Both the position numbers and the translations under genes were made by a program. Under the pieces are notes generated by a model. The model was not told the DNA's origin. It saw only the letters and a program-made list of their open reading frames with translations, and made no database searches. Positions 1 through 7,325 of a stretch of DNA of 10,000 nucleotides are shown here, piece after piece; position 1 is the first letter of the stretch, and each line of letters starts with the position of its first letter. Source of the stretch: Magnetospirillum sp. (GTDB lineage Bacteria; Pseudomonadota; Alphaproteobacteria; Rhodospirillales; Magnetospirillaceae); NCBI GenBank assembly GCA_020217035.1, contig JAIWOG010000008.1, positions 1-10,000 of the forward strand, written 5' to 3'.

Positions 1-146
1 GCGGCGATGGTGGCGGAATCGGAATCCTCGGCGGCGCCGGTCTGCACCGGTTTCCAGTACTCGGCCCGCCAGTGATGGGTCAGCCAGGCCGAAACCAGGG
101 TCTTGCCGATGCCGGTGTCGGTGCCGGTGACGAAAACCCCGCGCAT
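1..146 (-). CDS. bioD: Dethiobiotin synthetase BioD, N-terminal part (runs off left edge)
   Basis: Only the first 48 codons are inside the window. The protein begins [16 protein letters not shown], whose GTDTGIGKT (residues 8-16) is the P-loop of the dethiobiotin synthetase family. It is followed by YWKPVQTG (residues 30-37), matching the family's substrate-binding KPVxxG lysine segment. BioD is a cytoplasmic enzyme that uses ATP and CO2 to close the ureido ring of 7,8-diaminopelargonic acid, giving dethiobiotin. The ATG is preceded by AGGGAG six bases upstream, and this site touches the bioC stop codon. The gap to bioC is only three bases, so the two are almost certainly co-transcribed and perhaps translationally coupled. 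The C-terminal three quarters lie outside the window, so completeness cannot be judged. Confidence 0.95.
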   Translation of the reverse strand, partial: MRGVFVTGTDTGIGKTLVSAWLTHHWRAEYWKPVQTGAAEDSDSATIA

Positions 147-149
147 GGA

Positions 150-887
150 CTACTCCCTGGAAATGATCACGTGAGCCACATGATAGGTCATCGCGCACGG
201 GCTTCCCAGGGCTTGGAACACCCGGCGCATCGACGCCACCCCCAAGGGCCGGTGGCCGGGAGCGGGGGTGCCGGCGCCGATGCGCTTCAACTCGGCGGCA
301 AAAGCGCGGCCATCGGCGTAATCCAGCCGGAATGTCTGCTCGACGACCCGCGCATGGGGCAAGCCAGAGGCCAGGGTGGCGGCGGATGGGAAACGCGGCA
401 CGCCGCACGCCACGCCGCAGGCGTCGTGGGCTTGCCGCCATTCCCGGAACGAGTCTTCGCCCAGGGTGGAAAATACCAGATGGCCGCTGGGGGTCAGCAA
501 CCCGGCCAGCTTGGCGGCGGCGGCGGGCAAGTCGGCGAACCATTGCGCCGCCAGGTTCGACACGATCAGGTCGAAACGCTGGTCCACATGCGGGTCTTCG
601 GCGTCCAGAACCTGATAACGCGGGCCGGGCAGGGCGCTTTCGGCGGTTTCCAGCATGGCGGGCGACAAATCGGTGACCAGCCAGTCGCCACCCAGACGCG
701 GATGCAGCTTGCGGGTCAACAAGCCGGTGCCGCAGCCGAATTCCAGCACCTGGGGACAAGCGGAGCGCGGCAGCTCGGCCACCAGGTCGGCCAGGAAGCC
801 GGCGCTGATCGCCTGGGCGCGGGCTGCTTCTTCATAGAAGCGGGAAGCGGCGGAAAACGCCGCGTTCACCTGCTGCTTGCGATTCAT
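150..887 (-). CDS. bioC: Malonyl-ACP O-methyltransferase BioC
   Basis: A 245-residue SAM-dependent methyltransferase. The N-terminus has the BioC-like stretch FSAASRFYEEAARAQ (residues 11-25). Motif I for SAM binding is VLEFGCGTG (47-55), followed by the acidic loop VTDLSPAML (71-79) and FDLIVSNLAAQW (105-116). The C-terminal LKRIGAGTPAP (200-210) is characteristic of BioC. The enzyme methylates the free carboxyl of malonyl-ACP, so that the fatty-acid synthase can elongate it to pimeloyl-ACP methyl ester. The open frame extends 14 codons further upstream, but the internal ATG at 887 is preferred: it gives the usual BioC start, and its ATGA overlaps the stop of the upstream esterase gene by four bases. 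bioD follows three bases after the stop. No frameshift or missing motif is seen. Confidence 0.94.
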   Translation of the reverse strand: MNRKQQVNAAFSAASRFYEEAARAQAISAGFLADLVAELPRSACPQVLEFGCGTGLLTRKLHPRLGGDWLVTDLSPAMLETAESALPGPRYQVLDAEDPHVDQRFDLIVSNLAAQWFADLPAAAAKLAGLLTPSGHLVFSTLGEDSFREWRQAHDACGVACGVPRFPSAATLASGLPHARVVEQTFRLDYADGRAFAAELKRIGAGTPAPGHRPLGVASMRRVFQALGSPCAMTYHVAHVIISRE

Positions 888-1516
888 CCCAGGCTCGCGG
901 CGAATTTGCGGATTTGGCCGGCCACCCACTCGGGATGGGTCCAGGGCAGCAGATGGCCGGCCCCTTCCACCAGGGTCAGGTTGTGCGCCGCGAAGGAATC
1001 GCGGCTCATGGCTTCCGGCACGATGGCGTCACGGGTGCCGGCCAGGGCCATGACCGGACAGTTCAGGCCGGCCAGGGCGGCGCGTTCGTCGCATTCGCCC
1101 AACCATTTCAGGGCTTCCGCCATGGGGGCCTTGCGGATGCTGGTGGTGTCGGGGTCGGCGACGCCGCAGCGTTCCAGGAAATCCTTGGTCACCTCCTCGG
1201 GGTGGGTGTCGAAGCGGGCGATCATGCGGTCCAGGCTGCGTGGCGGCGTGCCGGCGATGAAGTCCTGGGCGCGGGTGAACCGGGCGAAGCCGTTGACCGA
1301 AATCGCCCCCGACCACGGTTTGGGAAAGCCGGCCAAGGCCCAGGCGAAGCCCATGGAATGGCCGACGACGATGGGGTTGTTGGCGCCGGGGCGCAAGGGT
1401 TCGGCGCGAAAGCCCAAATCCACGAAGATGCGGGCGAAGTCGGGCAGGCGGTCGGCCACCGGGCGCCAGAAATGGGCGTCGAAGCCCCAGCCGTGGACGA
1501 AGGCCAGCGTCTTCAT
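884..1516 (-). CDS. bioH: BioH-like pimeloyl-ACP methyl ester carboxylesterase (alpha/beta hydrolase)
   Basis: A 210-residue alpha/beta hydrolase. The oxyanion-hole segment is FVHGWGFDAHFW (6-17), and the nucleophile elbow GHSMG (52-56) carries Ser54. The acid is probably Asp163 in AGTRDAIVP, and the base His188 in EGAGHLLPW, so a full catalytic triad is visible. In biotin synthesis a BioH-type esterase removes the methyl group from pimeloyl-ACP methyl ester, stopping further elongation and releasing pimeloyl-ACP to BioF. The location between bioF and bioC, with ATGA overlaps on both sides, strongly supports this role over that of a generic hydrolase. It is clearly shorter than E. coli BioH (256 residues), mainly between the nucleophile and the acid, where the lid normally lies. 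The start at [10 protein letters not shown] is preferred over an upstream ATG that would add an arginine-rich extension and lengthen the overlap with bioF. Confidence 0.85.
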   Translation of the reverse strand: MKTLAFVHGWGFDAHFWRPVADRLPDFARIFVDLGFRAEPLRPGANNPIVVGHSMGFAWALAGFPKPWSGAISVNGFARFTRAQDFIAGTPPRSLDRMIARFDTHPEEVTKDFLERCGVADPDTTSIRKAPMAEALKWLGECDERAALAGLNCPVMALAGTRDAIVPEAMSRDSFAAHNLTLVEGAGHLLPWTHPEWVAGQIRKFAASLG

Positions 1517-2691
1517 GGGATGGACCGTGCGGCGTCGACGACGCAATCGGCCAGGCGTTCGACGTCGTCGGGGCTGTGCCGGGCCGACAGGGCGAAACGG
1601 ATGCGGCTGCCGCCCATCGGCACGGTGGGGGGACGAATGGCGATGCCCAGGAACCCCCTTTCCTCAAGGAAGGCCGCCACCTTCAAGGTGCGCTCCTCGT
1701 CCCCCAGGATGACCGGCACGATCTGGGTGGTGGAACGTCCGGTGTCCAACCCGGCGTCGTTCAGGCGGCCGCGCAGACGTGCCGCCATGTCTTGCAACCT
1801 GGCCCTTTCGGCGGCCATGGTCGGCACCAGGTCCAGGGCGGCGTCCATGGCGCCCAGCACGGCGGGCGGCAAGGCGGTGGCGTAGATCATGCCGGAAGCG
1901 CGGTTGACCAGGAAGTCCTTCAGCGTCTTCGACACCGCCGCATAGGCGCCGAAGCCGCCCATGGCCTTGGAAAAGGTCCCCATGGCCAGGTCGACGTGGG
2001 TGCCCACCGACAGGCCGAAGCCGTTGGCGCCCAACACCCCGGTGGCGTGGGCTTCGTCCAAGTACAAAAAGGCGTCCCATTCCTCGGCCAAAGCCACCAA
2101 CTGGTCGATGTCGGGGGCGTCGCCGTCCATGGAGAACACCGATTCGGTGACGATGACGCGCGGCCCTTCCAGACGGCCGGTGCGGTCCAGTAATTCCTTC
2201 AGGTGGGTCAGGTCGTTGTGGCGGAATCGGTTCTGCTTCACCCCGGCCGACTGACAGCCCATGATCAGGCTGGCATGGTTCAGACGGTCGGCGAAGACCA
2301 GCGGCTCGGCCCCCCAGACGGTCCGGTCCAACAGCGCCGGCAGCACCGAGGCGTTCAATTGCCAGCCGCTGGCGAACACCAGGGCGGCTTCCACCCCCTT
2401 GGCGGCGGCGATCTTTTCCTCGACCCGCTGGAAGGCTTCGGTGTGGCCGGTGACCAGACGCGACGCCCCCGACCCGGCGCCATAGGTTTCCGCCCATTGG
2501 CGGGCCCGTTCGATCAGCAGCGGGTGCTGCGCCAGGCCCAGATAGTCGTTGGACGAAAAGTTCAGCAGCTCGCGCCCATCCTTGATCACCCGGCCTGCGG
2601 GCAGGTGGCGCATGACGCGCAACGACCGCTTCCGGCCGCTTTGGGCCAAGTCGTCGAGCACGCGGGACAGGGTGGCGTCAAGATTTTGCAT
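1513..2691 (-). CDS. bioF: 8-amino-7-oxononanoate synthase BioF
   Basis: A 392-residue PLP-dependent enzyme of the alpha-oxoamine synthase family, close to the usual family length. It condenses pimeloyl-ACP (or CoA) with L-alanine, with loss of CO2, to give 8-amino-7-oxononanoate. Visible motifs are [10 protein letters not shown] (44-53), [10 protein letters not shown] (73-82), the PLP-stacking histidine His139 in [21 protein letters not shown] (212-221), and the Schiff-base lysine Lys242 in [13 protein letters not shown]. The frame stays open for 109 codons upstream across the intergenic region and into bioB, but the ATG at 2691 has AGAAGG six bases before it and gives the normal N-terminus. 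It is the first gene of the minus-strand operon. Its stop overlaps the esterase start as ATGA. Confidence 0.96.
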   Translation of the reverse strand: MQNLDATLSRVLDDLAQSGRKRSLRVMRHLPAGRVIKDGRELLNFSSNDYLGLAQHPLLIERARQWAETYGAGSGASRLVTGHTEAFQRVEEKIAAAKGVEAALVFASGWQLNASVLPALLDRTVWGAEPLVFADRLNHASLIMGCQSAGVKQNRFRHNDLTHLKELLDRTGRLEGPRVIVTESVFSMDGDAPDIDQLVALAEEWDAFLYLDEAHATGVLGANGFGLSVGTHVDLAMGTFSKAMGGFGAYAAVSKTLKDFLVNRASGMIYATALPPAVLGAMDAALDLVPTMAAERARLQDMAARLRGRLNDAGLDTGRSTTQIVPVILGDEERTLKVAAFLEERGFLGIAIRPPTVPMGGSRIRFALSARHSPDDVERLADCVVDAARSIP

Positions 2692-2812
2692 GGCCGACCT
2701 TCTAGCGCCTATTCGGTTTTCTTGCAAAGCCAGTGTTGGCGGTTCTACATTGCGCACCCGGAAAGCGGCGAAAAACCACGCTTCCACCAGGGTTACTAAG
2801 GAGATTGCCAAG
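2692..2812. promoter_or_regulatory. Divergent bioF / bioB intergenic region
   Basis: These 121 bases separate two divergent biotin transcription units and must hold both promoters. On the bioF side, AGAAGG (2698-2703, minus) is the ribosome-binding site. On the bioB side, AAGGAGA (2798-2804) serves the GTG start. A self-complementary TTGCAA (2722-2727) could be a -35 hexamer on either strand, but no convincing -10 is correctly placed: the plus-strand partner is poor, and the minus-strand one (TAGAAG) sits on the bioF ribosome-binding site. I see no copy of the alphaproteobacterial BioR operator (TTAT-x-x-ATAA type) and no long dyad resembling a BirA operator. The mode of regulation therefore cannot be read from the sequence. 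Confidence 0.5.
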
Positions 2813-3787
2813 GTGAACGCAGCTGCGCAGATCAAGCCCCAGGACAACGGCCTTCGCCACGATTGGCGCGAGGAAGAGGTGCAAGCCTTCTTCGCCATGC
2901 CGTTCATGGACCTGATGTTCCAGGCCCAGCAAGTGCACCGGGCGCATTTCGACGCCAACAAGATCCAGGTGTCGCGGCTGATCTCCATCAAGACCGGATC
3001 GTGCCCCGAGGACTGCACCTATTGCCCGCAATCGGCCCATTACGCCACCGGCTTGGAAAAGGAAAAGCTGATGGCGGTGGAACAGGTGGTGGAAGCCGCC
3101 CGCCAGGCCAAGGAAGAGGGCGCCTCGCGCTTTTGCATGGGCGCCGCCTGGCGCGGCCCCAAGGGCGACGATTTCGAAGTCGCGGTCGCGATGATCGAGG
3201 GCGTCAAGGCGCTCGGCATGGAAACCTGCGCCACCTTCGGCCTGCTCGACAAGTGGCAGGCCCAGCGCCTGAAGGAAGCCGGTCTCGATTATTACAACCA
3301 CAACATCGACACCAGCCCGGAACATTATAAGGAAGTCATCACCACCCGGACCTTCCAGGACCGTCTGGATACCCTGGACGTGGTGCGCGAAGCCGGCCTG
3401 CACGTCTGTTCCGGCGGCATCGTCGGCCTGGGCGAGACCAACAAGGACCGGGCCAAGATGTTGCTGACCCTGGCCAACATGGATCGTCATCCCGAAAGCG
3501 TGCCCATCAACCTGCTGATCGCCATCCCCGGCACGCCCCTGGAAAACGCCGAGAAGCCGGACAGTTTCGACTTCATCCGCACCATCGCCGCCGCCCGCAT
3601 CATGATGCCCAAGTCCTTCGTCCGCCTGTCCGCCGGCCGCGAGGGCATGAGCGAGGAAATGCAGGCTTTGTGCTTCATGGCCGGGGCCAATTCCATCTTC
3701 TGCGGCCACAAGCTGCTGACCGCCAAGAACGCGGCGCCCGGCACCGACAAAAGCCTGTTCGGCCGTTTGGGCCTGTCGCCGCTGTAA
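2813..3787 (+). CDS. bioB: Biotin synthase BioB
   Basis: A 324-residue radical SAM enzyme that inserts sulfur into dethiobiotin to form biotin in the cytoplasm. The radical-SAM [4Fe-4S] ligands are Cys64, Cys68 and Cys71 in [10 protein letters not shown]. The [2Fe-2S] cluster, which supplies the sulfur, is expected at Cys108 (RFCMGAAW), Cys139 (ETCATFG), Cys199 (HVCSGG) and Arg271 (VRLSAGR). All four match the E. coli positions with a constant offset of 11. [10 protein letters not shown] (161-170) is also typical. I choose the GTG at 2813, because AAGGAGA ends eight bases upstream and the family's N-terminal region is then kept. An earlier ATG at 2549 would start inside bioF, and the next good ATG would remove about 30 conserved residues. 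The gene is divergent from bioF and ends 26 bases before a terminator, so it looks monocistronic. Confidence 0.96.
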   Translation: MNAAAQIKPQDNGLRHDWREEEVQAFFAMPFMDLMFQAQQVHRAHFDANKIQVSRLISIKTGSCPEDCTYCPQSAHYATGLEKEKLMAVEQVVEAARQAKEEGASRFCMGAAWRGPKGDDFEVAVAMIEGVKALGMETCATFGLLDKWQAQRLKEAGLDYYNHNIDTSPEHYKEVITTRTFQDRLDTLDVVREAGLHVCSGGIVGLGETNKDRAKMLLTLANMDRHPESVPINLLIAIPGTPLENAEKPDSFDFIRTIAAARIMMPKSFVRLSAGREGMSEEMQALCFMAGANSIFCGHKLLTAKNAAPGTDKSLFGRLGLSPL

Positions 3788-3813
3788 CAGCCCGCGATTC
3801 CCGTCATTCCACG

Positions 3814-3845
3814 AACCCGCCGTCGCTGACGGCGGGTTTTCGTTT
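3814..3845 (+). terminator. Rho-independent terminator after bioB
   Basis: AACCCGCCGTC (3814-3824) pairs perfectly over 11 base pairs with GACGGCGGGTT (3828-3838) around a three-base GCT loop. The T-rich run TTTTCGTTT (3837-3845) follows immediately. Position just after the bioB stop and orientation both fit termination of the bioB transcript, separating it from the signalling genes downstream. Confidence 0.9.
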
Positions 3846-3931
3846 GGATGGGGGGTATGCGGTTTCTGCATCGTTATTTCCAAAAGGCTGTGGTACTAAT
3901 ACTAACGAATAGTGACAGGTGCCCGCCTCCG
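3846..3931 (+). promoter_or_regulatory. Leader / likely promoter region of the GGDEF-EAL gene
   Basis: This 86-base stretch lies between the bioB terminator and the ATG of the receiver-GGDEF-EAL gene and should hold its promoter. It is the most AT-rich patch nearby. TACTAAT (3894-3900) is a possible -10, preceded by TG at 3891-3892, but no good -35 sits at the right distance. The sequence has a short tandem duplication, ACTAAT then ACTAAC (3895-3906). The only Shine-Dalgarno-like match before the ATG is a weak AGG (3917-3919) twelve bases away. Confidence 0.3.
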
Positions 3932-6376
3932 ATGAGTTCCTCGCCGCTTCGTGTGCTGCTTGTGGAAGACAACCGCGTCGACGCTTCGTTGGTGCTGGGG
4001 CGGATGCAGCGCTTCGACGACATGCGGCTGCACTGGGTGGAAAGCTTGGCCGGCTGCCAGGCGTTCCTGGGCGTCCACGGTGCCGACGCCGTGTTGCTGG
4101 ACCTGACCCTGGGGGACGCCGCCGGCACCGCCCTGATCGACAGCGTCCGCGAGGTGGCCGGCGACGCCGCCATCGTCATCCTGACCGGCAACGACGATGA
4201 GGAAACCGGCCTTTTGGCCCTGCGCCACGGCTGTCAGGACTTCCTGGTCAAGGGGCGTTGCGACGGGCCGCTGATCCGCCAGACCATCCTGCATTCCCTG
4301 GTCCGCCACCGCCTGGAGCGGGCGCGTCTGGCGGCCGAGGAAAAAGCCCGCCAAGGCGAACAGCTGGCCGACATGATCCTGCACACCGCCCCCGAGGCCA
4401 TGCTGGTGATCGACCGCGACGACGTGGTGGTCCGTGCCAACGCCCATGCCGGCATGGTGTTCGGACATGGCACCCAAACGCTGATCGGCAAGAAACGTGC
4501 GCTTTTGCTGCCTGATTGCCCGGATACCGGCGGCGCCTGTGTCGGGTTGCGCATCGACGGTTCCACGGTGGCGGTGCGGGTCGAGGTCAACGCCCTGCGT
4601 TTCGGCGACGACGATTACCGTATCCTGGGCATCCGCGACCTGTCGGCGCTGCAAGCCGCCGAGGCAGAGCAACGCCTGCATGGCGAAATCTTCGCCCATG
4701 TCCAGGAAGGCGTGGTGATCGCCGATCCCGACGGCACCATCCTGGCGGTCAACCCGGCGTTCTGCCGGCTGTCCGGCTATGACGAAGACGAGTTGGTGGG
4801 AAGTCCCGCCTCGTTCCTGCATGGCGGCCACCATCACACAGCCGACCATGTGGACCCGTGCGAGATGTTGCGCCGTGACGGCCATTGGACCGGAGAAATC
4901 TGGTATCGCCATCGGGACGGTGACGTCACCCCCCATTGGGTCAGCCTGTCGGCGGTACGCGACGACCAGGGAGAGGTCAGCAATTTCGTCGGCGTCTACA
5001 TGGACATCTCGACGCTGAAGCGGCACGAGGACGCATTGCGGCACATGGCCCATCACGACGCGCTGACCGGCCTGCCCAACCGGGTGTTGCTGGCTGACCG
5101 GCTGACCCGGGCCTTGGAACGGGGGCGGCGGAACGGCAGGATGGTCGCCGTCGCCTATGTGGATCTGGACGGCTTCAAGCCGGTGAACGACCGTCTGGGC
5201 CACCATGTGGGCGATTCCGTCCTGATCCAGGTGGGACAGCGCCTGCGCGACGCCGTCGGCGACGACGACACCGTCGCCCGCTTGGGCGGCGACGAATATG
5301 TGCTGATCTTGCAAGACGTCGCCGACCAGGATCAATGCCGGCACCTGGTCGAGCGGGTGTTGAACAGCGTGGCGGCCCCCATGGTCGTCGGCGAAAACGG
5401 GCAGACGCAAACCATCACCGCCAGTGTCGGTGTCGCCCTGTTCCCGCGTGACGATTCCGATCCCGACACCCTGCTGCGACATGCCGACCGCGCCATGTAC
5501 CAGGCCAAGCAGGACGGTCGGAACCGTTTCGTGTTGTTCGACCCCCAATTGGACCTGGACCATGGCCTGCGCCACGACGCCATGCGCTCGTTGCGGGCGG
5601 CGCTTGATGCGGGCCAGTTCGTGCTGTTCTACCAGCCCAAGGTGAACATGCGCCTGGGCCAGGTGGTGGGAGCGGAAGCGTTGATCCGCTGGCTGCATCC
5701 GGAACGGGGATTGTTGCCGCCGGCCGAGTTCCTGCCCTTGGTCGATGACGACGCTTTGGATTGCGCCATCGGCGAATGGGTGGTGCGCACCTCGCTGGCC
5801 CAGATGCGGGCGTGGAAGCGTCAAGGCGCGGTGATTCCGGTCAGCGTCAACATCGCCGCCGGCCATCTGCTGTCCCCTGGCTTCGCGGAAAAACTGGGCC
5901 GTTTGCTGCGGCAATTCCCGGAAGTGCCGCCGCGCATGTTGCAGATCGAAGTGGTGGAAACCGCCGCCCTGGAAGACGTCGCCCGGGCCCGCGACGTGTT
6001 GGAGCAATGCCGCCACCTGGGCGTCTCGGTGGCGTTGGACGATTTCGGCACCGGTTATTCTTCGTTGACCTATTTGCGCAACCTGCCCATCGACACGTTG
6101 AAGATCGACCGTTCCTTCGTTTGCAACCTGCCCGACGACAACGAGGACCTGGCCATCGTCCAAGGCGTCATCGTCATGGCCAACGGTTTCGGTCGCACGG
6201 TGCTGGCTGAAGGCGTGGAAAAGGCCGAGCATGGCGACATGCTGCTCAGCCTGGGCTGTGAACTGGGGCAAGGTTACCGCATCGCGCCACCCATGCCGGC
6301 CGACGATTTCCTGGGCTGGATCGAAGCCTGGCGCCCCGACGCCAGTTGGGCCGCGTCGCCGTCGCGTCGTTTATGA
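3932..6376 (+). CDS. Response-regulator type c-di-GMP enzyme: REC-PAS-PAS-GGDEF-EAL
   Basis: An 814-residue cytoplasmic protein without membrane segments. A receiver domain (about 6-125) has the acidic pair Glu12-Asp13, phospho-acceptor Asp57 (LLDLTLGD), Thr85 and Lys107. Two PAS domains follow (about 145-240 and 250-365), the second with ILAVNPAFCRLSGYDEDELVG. The diguanylate cyclase domain (about 370-538) has DLDGFKPVND (411-420) and the signature GGDEY (452-456) instead of GGDEF. The inhibitory RxxD site is lost, reading GDDD at 443-446. The EAL phosphodiesterase domain (about 550-800) keeps Glu582 (EAL), Asn640, Glu673, Asp703-Asp704 (DDFGTGYSS), Lys724, Glu760 (AEGVE) and Gln780, so hydrolysis of c-di-GMP looks possible. 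The ATG at 3932 is preferred to an upstream frame opening at 3848, because it begins directly before the receiver domain; the start is moderately certain. Net activity (synthesis or breakdown) cannot be told from sequence. Confidence 0.93.
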   Translation: MSSSPLRVLLVEDNRVDASLVLGRMQRFDDMRLHWVESLAGCQAFLGVHGADAVLLDLTLGDAAGTALIDSVREVAGDAAIVILTGNDDEETGLLALRHGCQDFLVKGRCDGPLIRQTILHSLVRHRLERARLAAEEKARQGEQLADMILHTAPEAMLVIDRDDVVVRANAHAGMVFGHGTQTLIGKKRALLLPDCPDTGGACVGLRIDGSTVAVRVEVNALRFGDDDYRILGIRDLSALQAAEAEQRLHGEIFAHVQEGVVIADPDGTILAVNPAFCRLSGYDEDELVGSPASFLHGGHHHTADHVDPCEMLRRDGHWTGEIWYRHRDGDVTPHWVSLSAVRDDQGEVSNFVGVYMDISTLKRHEDALRHMAHHDALTGLPNRVLLADRLTRALERGRRNGRMVAVAYVDLDGFKPVNDRLGHHVGDSVLIQVGQRLRDAVGDDDTVARLGGDEYVLILQDVADQDQCRHLVERVLNSVAAPMVVGENGQTQTITASVGVALFPRDDSDPDTLLRHADRAMYQAKQDGRNRFVLFDPQLDLDHGLRHDAMRSLRAALDAGQFVLFYQPKVNMRLGQVVGAEALIRWLHPERGLLPPAEFLPLVDDDALDCAIGEWVVRTSLAQMRAWKRQGAVIPVSVNIAAGHLLSPGFAEKLGRLLRQFPEVPPRMLQIEVVETAALEDVARARDVLEQCRHLGVSVALDDFGTGYSSLTYLRNLPIDTLKIDRSFVCNLPDDNEDLAIVQGVIVMANGFGRTVLAEGVEKAEHGDMLLSLGCELGQGYRIAPPMPADDFLGWIEAWRPDASWAASPSRRL

Positions 6377-6455
6377 TCGGTTCAATCGGGCCGCAAACCC
6401 TATTCATGCGATGGCCTTATACAAACGCTGGGTTTCACTTCAGGGGTGTCCGGAG

Positions 6456-7295
6456 ATGACGAGGATGGGGCATGGGGTGATGGCGGCCATGATCATGGCG
6501 GCTGTTTGGGGTACGGCGCGGGCGGAAAGCCTGACCTTCGCGCCCTTGCCCATGGAAACCCCGGAAACCGTGGTCAAGCAGGTCAAGCCCATGCTGGCTC
6601 ACCTGGAAAAGGCGGTGGGAACCGCCATTCAGATCGATTATTCGTCCGATTACTCAGAAATCCTGCGCAAATTCGCCGACGGCAAGCTGGATCTGGCTTA
6701 TTTGGGGCCGCTGCCTTATCTGACCCTGCGCGACCGGGTGTCGCAAGCGACGCCCTTGGTGCATTTCAAGGAAAAGTCCGGCTCGGCCACCTATACCTGC
6801 GCCATCGTCGCCCCGGCCGATGCCAAGCCCGACCTGACCCGCCTGAAGCAGCGCAAGGTGGCCTTGACCCAGCCCTTGTCCACCTGCGGCTATCTGTCCA
6901 CCGACGGTCTGTTGCGTCAGGCCGGATCGAAGCTGGAAGACAATTTGTACCGTTATCTCGACCAGCATGACGAAGTGGCGCTGGCGGTGACCCGTGGCGA
7001 GTTCGACCTGGGCGGCCTGAAGACCGCCATCGGCAAGAAGTACGCCCATATGGGCTTGGCGGTGATCGCCGAATCGGGGCCGTTGCCCGGCTTCGCCTTG
7101 GTGGCCAACGCCAAGACCGTCAGCAAGGAACGCATGGATCGGTTGCGTGACGCCCTGGTCTCGGCGGATGGCGACACGGTGAAGAACTGGGGCGACAACC
7201 TCCGCTTTGGCGCCGTACCGGCCTTCGACGGCGATTACGATGGCCTGCGCCGGCTGCGCCGCCAGGCTGACATTCCCGGCAACGGCAACTTCTAA
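6456..7295 (+). CDS. PhnD-like periplasmic solute-binding protein
   Basis: A 279-residue exported protein. It starts with a signal peptide: Arg3, a hydrophobic core from about residue 8 to 18, and a probable cleavage after TARA (20-23) before ESLTF. There is no lipobox. The mature part resembles the phosphate/phosphonate PhnD type of binding protein: TFAPLPMETPE (27-37) at the first strand, LEKAVG in the first helix, DLAYLGPLPYL (79-89), and a ligand-loop-like PLSTCGYLSTDGLL (140-153). Cys115 and Cys144 could form a disulfide. No ABC permease or ATPase gene is adjacent; instead a sensor kinase starts 30 bases downstream, which suggests a sensory rather than transport role. The ligand is unknown. 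The ATG at 6456 has AGGGG (6442-6446) nine bases upstream; a start three codons later at 6465 is also possible and would not change the mature protein. Confidence 0.85.
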   Translation: MTRMGHGVMAAMIMAAVWGTARAESLTFAPLPMETPETVVKQVKPMLAHLEKAVGTAIQIDYSSDYSEILRKFADGKLDLAYLGPLPYLTLRDRVSQATPLVHFKEKSGSATYTCAIVAPADAKPDLTRLKQRKVALTQPLSTCGYLSTDGLLRQAGSKLEDNLYRYLDQHDEVALAVTRGEFDLGGLKTAIGKKYAHMGLAVIAESGPLPGFALVANAKTVSKERMDRLRDALVSADGDTVKNWGDNLRFGAVPAFDGDYDGLRRLRRQADIPGNGNF

Positions 7296-7325
7296 GGCTT
7301 GACGGGGCGGGAAGGGGGCTTGGGC

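Noticed and set aside
72..1712. A 546-codon plus-strand open frame across the biotin operon
   Set aside because: It runs antisense to bioC, the esterase gene and bioF, all of which have clear family motifs. Its own product is low-complexity Gly/Arg/Gln-rich sequence.
2699..2727. Sigma-70 promoter for bioF: TTGCAA, 17-base spacer, TAGAAG on the minus strand
   Set aside because: The hexamers match, but the -10 lies on the ribosome-binding site and transcription would begin at the start codon, so the site would delete its own leader.
2737..2753. Possible sigma-54 promoter before bioB (TGGC ... TTGC)
   Set aside because: The two elements are two bases too far apart for the strict -24/-12 spacing, and a sigma-54 promoter would be unexpected for bioB.
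2702..3883. A 393-codon minus-strand open frame antisense to bioB
   Set aside because: It runs through the bioB terminator and opposite conserved bioB motifs, and its product is featureless.
3902..6271. A 789-codon open frame on the minus strand, antisense to the GGDEF-EAL gene
   Set aside because: Its translation is rich in Gln, His, Val and Gly with no recognisable domain, as expected when a GC-biased gene is read backwards. The plus-strand frame has a continuous set of known domains.
6418..6423. TATACA as a -10 element for the binding-protein gene
   Set aside because: No -35-like hexamer lies 16-18 bases upstream. A separate promoter here is possible but not supported.
6395..6435. AAACCC/GGGTTT inverted repeat between the GGDEF-EAL gene and the binding-protein gene, considered as a terminator
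   Set aside because: The stem is only six base pairs, the loop is 29 bases and no T-run follows, so it does not support termination.
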